Position numbers and translations under genes: made by a program
In this document: positions 7,917 through 16,649 of the stretch, one piece after another
Layout: the number at the start of each line of letters is the position of its first letter
How positions within the stretch are numbered: position 1 is the first letter of the stretch
The notes under the pieces: generated by a model
What the model saw: the letters and a program-made list of their open reading frames with translations, nothing else
Told to the model about the DNA's origin: nothing
Databases searched by the model: none
NCBI RefSeq assembly: GCF_012933385.1
Contig: NZ_JABBPN010000012.1
Span: 1 to 64,000 of the forward strand
Origin: Paenibacillus lemnae
GTDB taxonomy: Bacteria; Bacillota; Bacilli; Paenibacillales; Paenibacillaceae
Direction: 5' to 3'
Length of the DNA stretch: 64,000 bases

Positions 7917-10703
7917 ATGAATCATTTTCCTAGAAAATTAGCGTCTTTGTTCTTAACATTCACCTTATTATGTTCGTTGGTTGTTACGGCTCAATTGCCA
8001 GTTGAAGCTTCATCCTCTTCTGTGATCACAATTAGCAGCGCATCCGACTTGGAGCAAATTCGGAATAATCCAACGGGAGATTTTGAACTGAGCAACGATA
8101 TCCAGTTGTCCGGTGAGTTCATTCCGATTTCTTCATTCAGCGGGACGCTGGACGGAAAGGGCCACCATATCTCTGGTTTAAGTATCACTGCAAATTCCAG
8201 TCAGCCTAAAGCGGCCTTAATCGTGACCAACTATGGTACGATTGAGCGAATCGGCTTGGTGGATGTGAATATTACCAGCCTGGATACCAACTCAACTTAT
8301 TGGGCCGGGGGCATGGTAGCGACAAACAGAGGAACAATTCAGGAAAGCTTTGTGACGGGTTCTGTAGTAGGAGGTTACCGGAGTGCCGGTATTGCAGTAA
8401 ACAATTACAGCGTTATTCGTAATGTGTATGCGGCTGCCGAAGTCAGTGCCAGAGTGGAAAGCGGCGGGCTGGTTGCGGTATCGGAGAGCGGTTCCACTTT
8501 GTCATCATCTTATGCAGTGCCGGATGTGTATTCAGAGGAATTTAACACGGGAGGAATTTCCGCATACGCATACAGCAATGCGACTATAGAAGATAATGCC
8601 TTGCTCGCGGGTACGATTGCTAACGGCGATAATCTGAATGCGGGCAGAATAACAGGCCGCGTGAATGGCACCCCCACTTTCTCGAATAATATAGCCTCAC
8701 AGAATGCCCTTGTCCAAGGGGCGGTAGTAACGGGAGGGACATCTGGGAATGCTCAGGGCTTGTCCGTAACTGATCAAACGCTGACTGAGCAGTCAGCCTA
8801 CGAAAATACGCTCGGATGGGATTTTCAATCCGTCTGGGAGATGAATCCAGTTCTAGAGCGGCCAACCCTCCAGTATGCAGGAGAAATACAGGATGTAGAA
8901 ATTGCAGCAGCTGCAGATCTTGAACTTATTCGCAGTGATCCATACGGTAGTTTCGTGCTGACTGCAGATATTGAACTCTCCGGCGAGTTTGTACCGATCC
9001 CGTCATTTTACGGTTCACTGGATGGTGACGGACACCATATTACCGGATTGACCATTACAAGTGATACAAGCCAGCGTAAAGCAGCATTCATTGTCGACCA
9101 CTACGGTGTGATTAAGAACGTCGGTTTTGCAGATGTGGCCATAATGGGCCTCAGCAGCGACTCAACCTATTGGGCCGGCGGCATGGTGGCGAACAACCGT
9201 GGAACGATACGTGAAAGCTTTGTAACAGGTGTCGTAACCGGAGGTTACCGGAGTGCCGGCATCGCTGTTCACAATTTCAATCTCATTAGAAACAGCTATA
9301 CAGATGTTATGGTCCGAGCTAAGGTGGAAGCCGGTGCACTGGTTGCCGTATCGGAAAGCGGCTCTGTGCTGGAGACATCGTATGCGGTTCCTGATGTACA
9401 TTCCCAGTTAAATAATACCGGCGGTGTTTCGGGATATGCATACAGCAGTGCGATTATTCGAAATAATGCTCTGCTGGCGGGCACCATCACCAATGGCGGA
9501 AATAGTAATATCGCCAGAGTGAACGGACGTGTGAATGGCACCCCTGTATTTCAGAATAATATAGCTTCAGAGCAGGCTCTTGTCCAAGGTATCGTTGTTA
9601 CCGAGGGGACCGCCTCCAACAGACAAGGTCTATCGGTAACAGACCAAGCGCTGGGTACGCAGTCCACTTATGTAAATCTGGGTTGGAATTTTAATGTGAT
9701 TTGGGAGATGGACTCCCAGCTGGGACGTCCTGTCCTGCAGTCACTGGAGAATCCTGCGGAAAGCGTATCCGGACCGATCATTCGCAGACCTTTGCGCGAC
9801 GAGTCTGTTGTAGTCTCACAAGGTGTACAGCACAGGCAGATGGACTTTATCGACGTCAATGGTAATGTGCAAAAAGCGAATATCATCGATGTGGATCTGA
9901 ATTTGCCGCAAAACGAGATTATTGTTGGTACCAAGAACAACCAGATTCCACCTACAGATGCCAACGGGGATTATATCCGCATTGAGGATAGTGAAGGGCA
10001 TGACAGTATTAAAGCGAACGTTGCTGACCAAGCTGCAACAACTCAAATTGCAGGCAAAGAAGTTGTTGCAGGTGTGAACGGGGAGTTCTATACGGAGCAA
10101 GGACCGGAAGGCTATATGATCAAGGACGGATCCGGGATCATCAACGGTGTGCGCGTACCGGGTGTGGATGGTAAAAACTATCCTTTCCATGGATTTTTCG
10201 GGATTAAAGATAATGGTACTCCGGTTATTGGAAGCTACACCGACGATTGGGAGCAGATGAAAGAAGAATTGTTCCAGGCTTCCGGTGGTCAGTACTGGAT
10301 GGTCAAAGATGGTGTGCATCAGGATTTTAACGGTTTGGTCATTTCGGATCCTAATCACCCGGATTATGATGAGCAGACCTATTACCGACATAATGACCGG
10401 CATCCAAGAACAGCAGTTGGAATCCGCAGTGATGGCACGGTATTTTTCGTCGTCATTGATGGTCGGGGAGCAAATGGTTCCACAGGCTTCTATATCGAAG
10501 AGCTCGGGCTGTATATGAAGGAGCTGGGAGCCTATCAAGCCCTCAACATGGATGGGGGAGGATCATCCACTGCGGTGGTCACGAATGGGAACGGCGGATA
10601 TGATATTGAGAATACACCAATCAACAAGGTTGATGGTGTCAATACGCCAGGCGCGCCCAGGGACGTATTCTCTTCATTGCTCGTTGTAGTAGAACAAGAT
10701 TAA
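7917..10703 (+). CDS. Secreted phosphodiester glycosidase (NAGPA domain) with two GLUG-like repeats
   Basis: 928 residues. Sec signal peptide (residues 1 to about 31), then two homologous blocks of about 290 residues (from about 36 and 327), each starting with a DLE.IR motif and containing LDG.GHHI.GL and TYWAGGMVA, typical of GLUG-type beta-helix repeats. From about residue 640 a NAGPA (DUF2233) domain follows: AGVNGEFYTEQGPEG, RHPRTAVGIRSDG, VVIDGRG, NMDGGGSST. NAGPA enzymes hydrolyse phosphodiester-linked sugars (in animals, GlcNAc-1-phospho-6-mannose). A secreted version in a sugar-transport operon suggests release of glycans from a phosphodiester polymer. GACAGGAGGCGATG lies just before the ATG; a terminator follows. 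Confidence 0.88.
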   Translation: MNHFPRKLASLFLTFTLLCSLVVTAQLPVEASSSSVITISSASDLEQIRNNPTGDFELSNDIQLSGEFIPISSFSGTLDGKGHHISGLSITANSSQPKAALIVTNYGTIERIGLVDVNITSLDTNSTYWAGGMVATNRGTIQESFVTGSVVGGYRSAGIAVNNYSVIRNVYAAAEVSARVESGGLVAVSESGSTLSSSYAVPDVYSEEFNTGGISAYAYSNATIEDNALLAGTIANGDNLNAGRITGRVNGTPTFSNNIASQNALVQGAVVTGGTSGNAQGLSVTDQTLTEQSAYENTLGWDFQSVWEMNPVLERPTLQYAGEIQDVEIAAAADLELIRSDPYGSFVLTADIELSGEFVPIPSFYGSLDGDGHHITGLTITSDTSQRKAAFIVDHYGVIKNVGFADVAIMGLSSDSTYWAGGMVANNRGTIRESFVTGVVTGGYRSAGIAVHNFNLIRNSYTDVMVRAKVEAGALVAVSESGSVLETSYAVPDVHSQLNNTGGVSGYAYSSAIIRNNALLAGTITNGGNSNIARVNGRVNGTPVFQNNIASEQALVQGIVVTEGTASNRQGLSVTDQALGTQSTYVNLGWNFNVIWEMDSQLGRPVLQSLENPAESVSGPIIRRPLRDESVVVSQGVQHRQMDFIDVNGNVQKANIIDVDLNLPQNEIIVGTKNNQIPPTDANGDYIRIEDSEGHDSIKANVADQAATTQIAGKEVVAGVNGEFYTEQGPEGYMIKDGSGIINGVRVPGVDGKNYPFHGFFGIKDNGTPVIGSYTDDWEQMKEELFQASGGQYWMVKDGVHQDFNGLVISDPNHPDYDEQTYYRHNDRHPRTAVGIRSDGTVFFVVIDGRGANGSTGFYIEELGLYMKELGAYQALNMDGGGSSTAVVTNGNGGYDIENTPINKVDGVNTPGAPRDVFSSLLVVVEQD

Positions 10704-10706
10704 TTA

Positions 10707-10755
10707 AACAGACCTGCAGGTTGGCGATGTAAGCGCCGCTTGCGGGTCTGTTTTT
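10707..10755 (+). terminator. Terminator of the transporter/phosphodiesterase operon
   Basis: AACAGACC pairs with GGTCTGTT across an internal GGCG/CGCC helix, followed by five T. It begins 3 nt after the NAGPA gene stop and separates it from the convergent lipoprotein gene. Confidence 0.85.
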
Positions 10756-10777
10756 CTGAAAATTAGAAGTACGAGCT

Positions 10778-11452
10778 TTACTGGATGCTTATATTGCCGG
10801 AACTTGTCTGGATGTCTACACGATAAGTTCCGCTTCCCGTTACACCTTGAGTCACGTCTTTGCCCTCCCGAGTATTATCCCAACCTATGGCACTGGTGCG
10901 TCTTCCGCTTCCTGATTTCAATGACCATGTGACGTCGGAATCTTTGTCATTCAAACTTAAAGATACATTTCCGCTTTTTGCAGATATCTGGAGCTGGGTC
11001 CGGAGTTCCTCATAGTCCAAAGAGATCCGGCCGCTCTTCCCTTGAATGATTAGTTCCTCGGCCTGCACATTAGCTGAATTGACATTTCCAGAAGAACCCT
11101 GGACGACAATTTTCCCCTTATAATAATCTGGAACACGGATGGTGAGATGGGGTTTTCTGCCTATATTTACGATTCGGCGTAAATCATAGTTCATAGAAAT
11201 GCTGATTGTATCATTCTGTGTGTCTAAAAGTACTGCGGGTTCGCTGTCATAGGTCGTGATCGAGACTTCCAAATCGCTCAACTCCGGATCCGACTCCAGG
11301 TGCACGGATGTACTGCCATGGTCAATGTGGATCTGTTCCACTCCTTCAAGCGATGTGCTTTGCACATCAACTGTACCTTCTCGTTCACCACAAGCCGTCA
11401 GTATTGTCATCAGGCATAATAAAAAAACAAAAACAATCAAGCGTGTGCTCAT
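10778..11452 (-). CDS. DUF4097-type lipoprotein
   Basis: 224 residues. Start placed at 11452 because GAGGTG precedes that ATG and it opens a lipoprotein signal (lipobox LTAC, Cys21). The mature part is a repetitive beta-sheet of short strands with GSSGNV, GKSGRI, AKSGNV and TSSGNI motifs, the hallmark of DUF4097 (adhesin-like beta-helix) proteins, often linked to envelope-stress regulators. Its promoter has a 19-bp spacer over the palindrome also found in the divergent MerR-operon promoter, so the two units are probably co-controlled. Biochemical role unknown. Confidence 0.82.
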   Translation of the reverse strand: MSTRLIVFVFLLCLMTILTACGEREGTVDVQSTSLEGVEQIHIDHGSTSVHLESDPELSDLEVSITTYDSEPAVLLDTQNDTISISMNYDLRRIVNIGRKPHLTIRVPDYYKGKIVVQGSSGNVNSANVQAEELIIQGKSGRISLDYEELRTQLQISAKSGNVSLSLNDKDSDVTWSLKSGSGRRTSAIGWDNTREGKDVTQGVTGSGTYRVDIQTSSGNISIQ

Positions 11453-11487
11453 TAGATTCACCTCATGAAATGTGTAGGATGATGAAT

Positions 11488-11518
11488 AGCATACCAGGTG
11501 ACGCTGCGTCAGTATCAA
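11488..11518 (-). promoter_or_regulatory. MerR-type promoter of the DUF4097 lipoprotein gene
   Basis: On the minus strand TTGATA (11513-11518) and TATGCT (11488-11493) are separated by exactly 19 bp. The spacer contains the perfect palindrome TGACGC-N-GCGTCA (11499-11511), one base after the -35. An over-long spacer with a centred palindrome is the classic arrangement at promoters activated by MerR proteins. Confidence 0.85.
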
Positions 11519-11555
11519 GGTTTTCTGCATGATTGAGGTGTGGGATAACTTTCTC

Positions 11556-11586
11556 TTGAAACTGACGCAGCGTCATTTTGTATAAT
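11556..11586 (+). promoter_or_regulatory. MerR-type promoter of the small-peptide/merR/GAP operon
   Basis: TTGAAA (11556-11561) and TATAAT (11581-11586) flank a 19-bp spacer holding the same perfect palindrome TGACGCAGCGTCA (11563-11575), again one base after the -35. Palindrome centres in the two divergent promoters are 64 bp apart. It would make the downstream merR gene autoregulated. Confidence 0.87.
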
Positions 11587-11628
11587 GAAAGTCTGTCACA
11601 ATGTAAACAGAGATGGAGTGAGACGGTT

Positions 11629-11781
11629 ATGAAAGCTGGAGATATTTTGATCTATGCTTGTGTAATTATTGGAGCAGGGATCGGATTGATGTTTGACCAG
11701 GCTTTACCTGGTGTGCTCGTGGGATTAGGTATAGGATATTTGTTGAAATATGTACTGGTGGATGAAAAAGAGAAAGAATAA
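11629..11781 (+). CDS. Small membrane protein of 50 residues
   Basis: ATG 11629 is preceded by GATGGAGTGAG and opens a 50-residue product that is nearly all two hydrophobic helices (LIYACVIIGAGIGLMF and GVLVGLGIGYLLKYVLV) with a charged tail KEKE. An in-frame start at 11578 lies upstream of the expected transcription start and is not used. First gene of the MerR-controlled operon, 34 nt before merR. Glycine-zipper-like spacing suggests a helix-packing membrane peptide; function unknown. Confidence 0.7.
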   Translation: MKAGDILIYACVIIGAGIGLMFDQALPGVLVGLGIGYLLKYVLVDEKEKE

Positions 11782-11815
11782 TGAAACAGAGGCGGTACGG
11801 AGGTGACAGTTCACG

Positions 11816-12613
11816 GTGTTTATTCATATACGGGATATTGCGCAGTTAACAGGAATTACAGTCCGTACGCTGCGATATTATGATTCCATAGGGCTGCTGA
11901 ATCCAGCATCCAAGACAGAAGGCGGCCATCGGTTATATACCGAAGAGGATTTAAAGAGATTGCAGCAGATACAGTTTTTAAAAAGTATGGGTTACCCTCT
12001 CAAAGAAATTCAGAGCATGTTGACAGATCCATTGTGGAACTGGGAACGAGGCTTAAAAAACCAGTTAGCCTACATTTTAGAAGAACAGCAGCGTTTGAAG
12101 AGCATGGAAGTCTCGATCAGAGAATTCATCAACGGCTTGATGATCGAAAGAGGCGATGAACAGGAAGCGATACAAAAGCTGATCCAGTTGACAAAGCAGG
12201 ACAAAACAAAGCTCCAATCCTATAAGGAGTCCTTATTGTCGGGCGATGAAATCGTACTTTGGGACAAACTTCCCGCGATGAAGGGCAGTGATCCGGACTC
12301 TCTAGAATGGATTGCATTGATTGGCCAGCTCCAAGGATGTATACACGAAGATCCGTCGTGTAAGAAAGTGCAGAATATTATCAGACGAATGCTGGAAAAG
12401 CAGCAGGAACAGTTCCACGGACAGGATGCCTTCCTGGACAAGCTATGGGAAGCTCGGAAATCTCCAGAGGAATCTCACCGCCTGGGGCTTTATCCCCTGG
12501 AGCCAGAGGTGCTTGAGTATATGGAAAAAGCTTATAGCGCATATATGATTGCACAGACCAGTGAGCCTCCAGGTTCAAGCAAAGACCAGGAAGGAGGGCA
12601 TGAGAATCAATGA
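11816..12613 (+). CDS. MerR-family transcriptional activator
   Basis: 265 residues. Residues 1-70 are a MerR winged helix (IRDIAQLTGITVRTLRYYD, GLLNP, GGHRLYTEEDL), then a long dimerisation coiled coil at about 75-115 and a 150-residue effector domain I do not recognise. There is no cysteine cluster next to the helix, so a thiophilic metal is not the obvious signal. GTG start with GGAGGTGA nine bases upstream. The two 19-bp-spacer promoters just upstream are the natural targets. The stop overlaps the next ATG (ATGA). Confidence 0.9.
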   Translation: MFIHIRDIAQLTGITVRTLRYYDSIGLLNPASKTEGGHRLYTEEDLKRLQQIQFLKSMGYPLKEIQSMLTDPLWNWERGLKNQLAYILEEQQRLKSMEVSIREFINGLMIERGDEQEAIQKLIQLTKQDKTKLQSYKESLLSGDEIVLWDKLPAMKGSDPDSLEWIALIGQLQGCIHEDPSCKKVQNIIRRMLEKQQEQFHGQDAFLDKLWEARKSPEESHRLGLYPLEPEVLEYMEKAYSAYMIAQTSEPPGSSKDQEGGHENQ

Positions 12614-13269
12614 GTTCTGAACTGCTGCTGTCCATCGGGGGATTGTCTCTGCTGGATACGCTCAGCCCCGCGATCATTGGAGTAACGTTATATGTCATGA
12701 TAACTCAGACGACTAAGAGAGGCTCACGTCTGCTGGTTTATCTCATCACAGTAACCGGGTTGTATTTCGTACTGGGTCTGATGCTGATGCTGGGTTTGGG
12801 CATATTAATGGAGACTTTCACTTCCCTTCTGGAGCATAGAGCCGTAAGCTGGACGCTGTTTATAGCAGGCATTCTTCTGTTTGCGATAAGCTTTTTTATA
12901 AAACCCTCTACAGGGAAGGCAGGGCAGCTGCGCCCTCGGTCTGCCGGTATCCTGCCTATGATTGCGCTTGGTGTAAGTACATTTATATTGGAAGCAGGAA
13001 CGGCCTTTCCTTACTTCGCTGCCATCGGTTTGATGACAACATCAAATCTTGCGCTGGTTGAATGGCTGCCGATTTTAATTGGATATCAACTGGTTATGAT
13101 GCTTCCCGCTATCTTGCTGTACATGCTCTCGTCATTCATAGGTCCTTCTGTTCATCGATGGCTGCAGCGAATGCATAACTGGCTGGTGAAGCAGTCCGGA
13201 TCGATGCTGTCCTGGATCTTGTGCATAGCAGGTTTGATTCTTATATTTAATAGTCTGGATTACTTGTAA
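12610..13269 (+). CDS. GAP/Sap-like multi-pass membrane protein
   Basis: 219 residues with about six hydrophobic helices. The start SIGGLSLLDTLSPAIIGVTL resembles the GAP (Sap) family of LysE-like membrane proteins, associated with glycolipid or small-molecule export in actinobacteria. It overlaps merR by four bases (ATGA), so it is translationally coupled and under MerR control. The likely role is export or envelope defence; the substrate is unknown. Confidence 0.7.
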   Translation: MSSELLLSIGGLSLLDTLSPAIIGVTLYVMITQTTKRGSRLLVYLITVTGLYFVLGLMLMLGLGILMETFTSLLEHRAVSWTLFIAGILLFAISFFIKPSTGKAGQLRPRSAGILPMIALGVSTFILEAGTAFPYFAAIGLMTTSNLALVEWLPILIGYQLVMMLPAILLYMLSSFIGPSVHRWLQRMHNWLVKQSGSMLSWILCIAGLILIFNSLDYL

Positions 13270-13301
13270 GCGTCCTGAAAAGATCAGCATTTAAAAAGTT
13301 C

Positions 13302-13331
13302 TTGTCATCATTATTTACTGTGTGATATGAT
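13302..13331 (+). promoter_or_regulatory. Promoter of tRNA-Pro
   Basis: TTGTCA (13302-13307), an 18-bp spacer and TATGAT (13326-13331), 16 nt before the tRNA. Confidence 0.65.
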
Positions 13332-13346
13332 CTTTCTATCGCTTGT

Positions 13347-13420
13347 CGGGACGTAGCTCAGCTTGGTAGAGCACCTGGTTTGGGACCAGGGGGTCGCATG
13401 TTCAAATCGTGTCGTCCCGA
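13347..13420 (+). tRNA. tRNA-Pro (TGG)
   Basis: Acceptor CGGGACG/CGTCCCG with discriminator A. The anticodon loop TTTGGGA gives TGG. Unlike the nine tRNAs of the rrn-linked cluster, it has no encoded CCA (TTT follows), so CCA must be added enzymatically. It is monocistronic with its own promoter and terminator. Confidence 0.94.
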
Positions 13421-13431
13421 TTTATAAAGAA

Positions 13432-13470
13432 GGCTATTCATCTGTTAGTTGAGATGCGTAGTCTTTTTTT
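13432..13470 (+). terminator. Terminator of tRNA-Pro
   Basis: Twelve-base stem GGCTATTCATCT/AGATGCGTAGTC (one mismatch, two G-T pairs) followed by seven T. Confidence 0.82.
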
Positions 13471-13566
13471 GTTTTACCGTCATGCTGTCCTTTGCTGCCA
13501 CAGTTTTGAATATTTGGCGGAATAACCGGCCAAACTATGAAAAACATTGGATAGAAGGGGATTAAT

Positions 13567-14265
13567 TTGAATATTTTTCGTATTCGAAGAACATGGAGAA
13601 AACGTTGGAGACGCTGGAGAAGAGCGATCTGGACTTGCGCCCTTTTCCTCATAATAAGTATACTTGCCTGGTCTGGACAGCATCTGCCTGATCGAATGAA
13701 TGAACTGCTGACCAAAGACGCAATCAAGCAGCCTTTTGCACTGGAAACCCTGCTGTATATGCAAAATGATGATGAAACCTTAGAAGAGCAGCAGCAATTC
13801 ATGCAGCAGTTGAACGCAGCCAAGGACGTGATGAACGTGCATCTAAGAACCGTTTATGTATGCGGCGTGGAAGAGCGCAGTGCAGGCCGGTTGAACACGG
13901 ACGGTATCTATGCACTGATGAACAGCAATCCGGCTCTGGTGGGGAGATTTGATGAGGATGGTCAGGTATGGCTTGAAGAAACGGTTACGGATGATCTGTC
14001 ACCAGCCTGCAAGGAGCAGGCTTACATGAGCGTAGACAGCCAGGGTAATTTAACGTTGTTTGAAGGACCTCCCGAGAAAGAAAAAGTGTTAAGGACCTTC
14101 TTCCAGCTGGATATCGGCTCCATGGAATCGTCGCTACCTTCCGATGTGGTGAGGCAGCTTCAGCACGGCATACGGATTCAGGATATGGACGAGTACAACA
14201 GTGTTCTCTCAACATTCAGTGATTATGCGAGAGATCTGGCTGAAGATGTAATGACGTCACACTAA
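13567..14265 (+). CDS. bofC: BofC-like forespore signalling protein
   Basis: 232 residues. An arginine/tryptophan-rich N-terminus and one transmembrane segment (about 20-38) precede an extracytoplasmic domain containing VYVCGVEER, matching BofC, which in B. subtilis restrains SpoIVB signalling in the intermembrane space to time sigma-K activation. TTG start at 13567 preceded by AGAAGGGG. It lies directly upstream of ruv, as in Bacillus. Confidence 0.82.
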   Translation: MNIFRIRRTWRKRWRRWRRAIWTCALFLIISILAWSGQHLPDRMNELLTKDAIKQPFALETLLYMQNDDETLEEQQQFMQQLNAAKDVMNVHLRTVYVCGVEERSAGRLNTDGIYALMNSNPALVGRFDEDGQVWLEETVTDDLSPACKEQAYMSVDSQGNLTLFEGPPEKEKVLRTFFQLDIGSMESSLPSDVVRQLQHGIRIQDMDEYNSVLSTFSDYARDLAEDVMTSH

Positions 14266-14289
14266 GCCAGGCAGAAGAGCGATAAAACA

Positions 14290-14320
14290 GGTTCCCCCTT
14301 TTTAAGGGCGGGCCTTTTTT
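14290..14320 (+). terminator. Terminator after bofC
   Basis: GGTTCCCCC/GGGCGGGCC stem with one mismatch followed by six T, so ruvC must be transcribed from its own promoter. A TATAAT at 14405-14410 is a candidate -10. Confidence 0.75.
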
Positions 14321-14452
14321 GTGCTTAAAATTCTGAAAGGCGGGCGAGCGTGTACGATTTATGAAAAGCTCAAAGTTTTCCTCAACGCAGCACAGATCTT
14401 TTGTTATAATGGAATAACGATACATATGTTCGCTTCAAGGGAGAGGTTAGGT

Positions 14453-14956
14453 TTGCGTATCATGGGAATTGACCCGGGGATCGCGATTGTCGGTTTCGGG
14501 TTTGTAGATAAAGAGGGAAGCAAGCTGACACCGGTGCAGTATGGCAGCATTCAGACAGCGGCCCATACGCCGGAAGAAGAACGTTTGATACAAGTATACG
14601 AGGGCATGGTACAGCTGCTTGATCAATATAAACCGGATGAGGTTGCATTCGAGAAGCTGTTCTTTAACCGAAATGTAACCAATGCAATGGCAGTATCTCA
14701 GGCTAGAGGGGTGTTGATATTGGCTGCCGTTCAGCGAGGTCTGCCGATTGGTGAATACACGCCAATGCAGGTGAAGCAGGCAATCGTCGGGTACGGCAAG
14801 GCGGAGAAAAAACAGGTGCAGGAAATGGTGCGAATGTTTTTGAAGCTTCAGAGTGTGCCTAAACCGGATGATGTGGCGGATGCACTGGCTGTAGCGATAT
14901 GCCACGCCCATTCCAGTACACTGAATTCCAAATTAAATGAGGTATTGCGAAAATGA
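14453..14956 (+). CDS. ruvC: Holliday junction resolvase RuvC
   Basis: 167 residues from a TTG start with GGGAGAGG upstream. Any earlier start in this frame would add 44 non-conserved residues. Catalytic acidic residues are in place: D7 in MGIDPG, E67 in VAFEKLFF, D140 and D143 near the C-terminus (DDVADALAVAICH). Endonuclease that cuts Holliday junctions after RuvAB branch migration. The stop overlaps the ruvA start (ATGA). Confidence 0.96.
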   Translation: MRIMGIDPGIAIVGFGFVDKEGSKLTPVQYGSIQTAAHTPEEERLIQVYEGMVQLLDQYKPDEVAFEKLFFNRNVTNAMAVSQARGVLILAAVQRGLPIGEYTPMQVKQAIVGYGKAEKKQVQEMVRMFLKLQSVPKPDDVADALAVAICHAHSSTLNSKLNEVLRK

Positions 14957-15564
14957 TAGATTTTTTACGCGGCCAGGTCGCGCACTTGGAGAATGAATAT
15001 ATCGTGCTTGATGTGAACGGTGTAGGATATCGTGTTTTTTGCCCGAATCCATTTGCTTTCGCCAAAAGCGAGGGAACGGTCACCGTATTTACCCATCATC
15101 ACGTACGGGAAGATGCGATGCTGCTCTTCGGCTTTCCATCCAGAGAAGAACAGCGGCTGTTCAGAAAACTGATTGAGGTGTCCGGTATTGGTCCGCGTGT
15201 TGCACTGGGCATTTTGGGCAGTGGTTCACCAGACCATGTGGTGTCTGCCATTTACCAGGAGAATATAACCTTTTTGGTGAAGCTGCCCGGGATCGGGAAG
15301 AAGACTGCGCAGCGGATGATTCTGGACCTCAAGGACAAGCTGCAGGGCTTCGGCACAAGTCTCATCAATACAGGTCTGTTTGCAGTCGCGGAGGAAGAAG
15401 CGGGTGAGACCGGATCATGGAGTGAAGCGCGTGAAGGACTGAAGGCACTTGGATATACAGATGGAGAGCTGGATAAGGTGTGGCTGCAAATCAAGGATCA
15501 GAGTGCAGGTGCCACAGTCGATGTTCTGATGAAAAAAGCCCTTCAGCTCCTATATGCCGGGTAA
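14953..15564 (+). CDS. ruvA: Holliday junction branch migration subunit RuvA
   Basis: 203 residues, full length. N-terminal OB fold (MIDFLRGQVAHLENEYIVLD), two helix-hairpin-helix motifs (VSGIGPRVALGIL, LPGIGKKTAQRMILDLKDKL) that grip the junction, and a C-terminal UBA-like domain that contacts RuvB. Starts inside the ruvC stop codon. Confidence 0.97.
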   Translation: MIDFLRGQVAHLENEYIVLDVNGVGYRVFCPNPFAFAKSEGTVTVFTHHHVREDAMLLFGFPSREEQRLFRKLIEVSGIGPRVALGILGSGSPDHVVSAIYQENITFLVKLPGIGKKTAQRMILDLKDKLQGFGTSLINTGLFAVAEEEAGETGSWSEAREGLKALGYTDGELDKVWLQIKDQSAGATVDVLMKKALQLLYAG

Positions 15565-15595
15565 CTGAAACATGAAAGGGAAGGAGTGTTGAAGG

Positions 15596-16606
15596 ATGGA
15601 TGACCGTATTATCACAGCCAATTTAATGATGGAAGATCAGGCGGTTGAACTCAGTCTCCGTCCCCGCTATCTCGCCGAGTATATAGGCCAGAACCAGGTG
15701 AAGGAGAACCTGCAGATTTATATAGAAGCAGCCAAAATGCGAAAAGAGGCATTGGATCATGTGCTGCTCTACGGCCCCCCAGGGCTGGGTAAAACAACGC
15801 TGTCCAACATCATCGCCAATGAACTTGGTGTAAGCCTTAGAACCACATCCGGTCCAGCTATTGAACGACCTGGCGATCTCGCTGCACTGCTCACGAATCT
15901 TCAGGAAGGTGATGTGCTGTTTATCGATGAGATTCACCGGCTGCACCGTACGGTGGAGGAAGTGCTGTACCCTGCGATGGAGGATTTTGCGCTGGATATT
16001 ATGATTGGCAAAGGGCCCAGCGCACGTTCTGTCCGGCTGGACCTGCCGAAGTTCACCTTAATCGGTGCTACAACTCGTGCCGGTCTGCTCTCAGCTCCGC
16101 TGCGTGACCGTTTTGGCGTGGTCAGCCGACTGGAGTTCTATACGGTAGATGAGCTTAGTTACATTGTATCTAGGGCGGCCGATATTTTGGGGGTTCAAAT
16201 TCTTGGAGATGCTTCGGATGAAATTGCGCTGCGATCCAGAGGAACACCCAGAATTGCGAACCGCCTGCTGAAACGTGTGCGGGATTACGCCCAGGTCCGC
16301 GGAGATGGTATCGTTACGCCGGAGATAGCTCAGGAGTCACTGAAGATGCTTCAGGTAGATCCAATGGGACTGGATTTGATCGATCACAAGATGCTGAACG
16401 CCATGATCCGGAATTTCCGGGGCGGCCCGGTCGGATTGGATACGATTGCTGCAACGATCGGGGAAGAAAGCCAGACGATCGAGGATGTGTACGAGCCTTA
16501 CCTGCTTCAGATCGGATTCCTGCAGCGAACACCGCGAGGCAGAATGGTAACCCCGGCAGGGTACAGCCATCTAGGCATTCCATTTCCGGAAGACCGCCGT
16601 TATTGA
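15596..16606 (+). CDS. ruvB: Holliday junction ATPase RuvB
   Basis: 336 residues. AAA+ motor: Walker [10 protein letters not shown] (60-68), Walker B FIDEIHR, sensor [18 protein letters not shown], and a C-terminal winged helix. Drives branch migration on RuvA. RBS GGAAGGAGTG; 31 nt after ruvA. Confidence 0.98.
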   Translation: MDDRIITANLMMEDQAVELSLRPRYLAEYIGQNQVKENLQIYIEAAKMRKEALDHVLLYGPPGLGKTTLSNIIANELGVSLRTTSGPAIERPGDLAALLTNLQEGDVLFIDEIHRLHRTVEEVLYPAMEDFALDIMIGKGPSARSVRLDLPKFTLIGATTRAGLLSAPLRDRFGVVSRLEFYTVDELSYIVSRAADILGVQILGDASDEIALRSRGTPRIANRLLKRVRDYAQVRGDGIVTPEIAQESLKMLQVDPMGLDLIDHKMLNAMIRNFRGGPVGLDTIAATIGEESQTIEDVYEPYLLQIGFLQRTPRGRMVTPAGYSHLGIPFPEDRRY

Positions 16607-16649
16607 TCAAGATAAATACAATACGCCTGTTTCAGGAGGAAATATCGGG

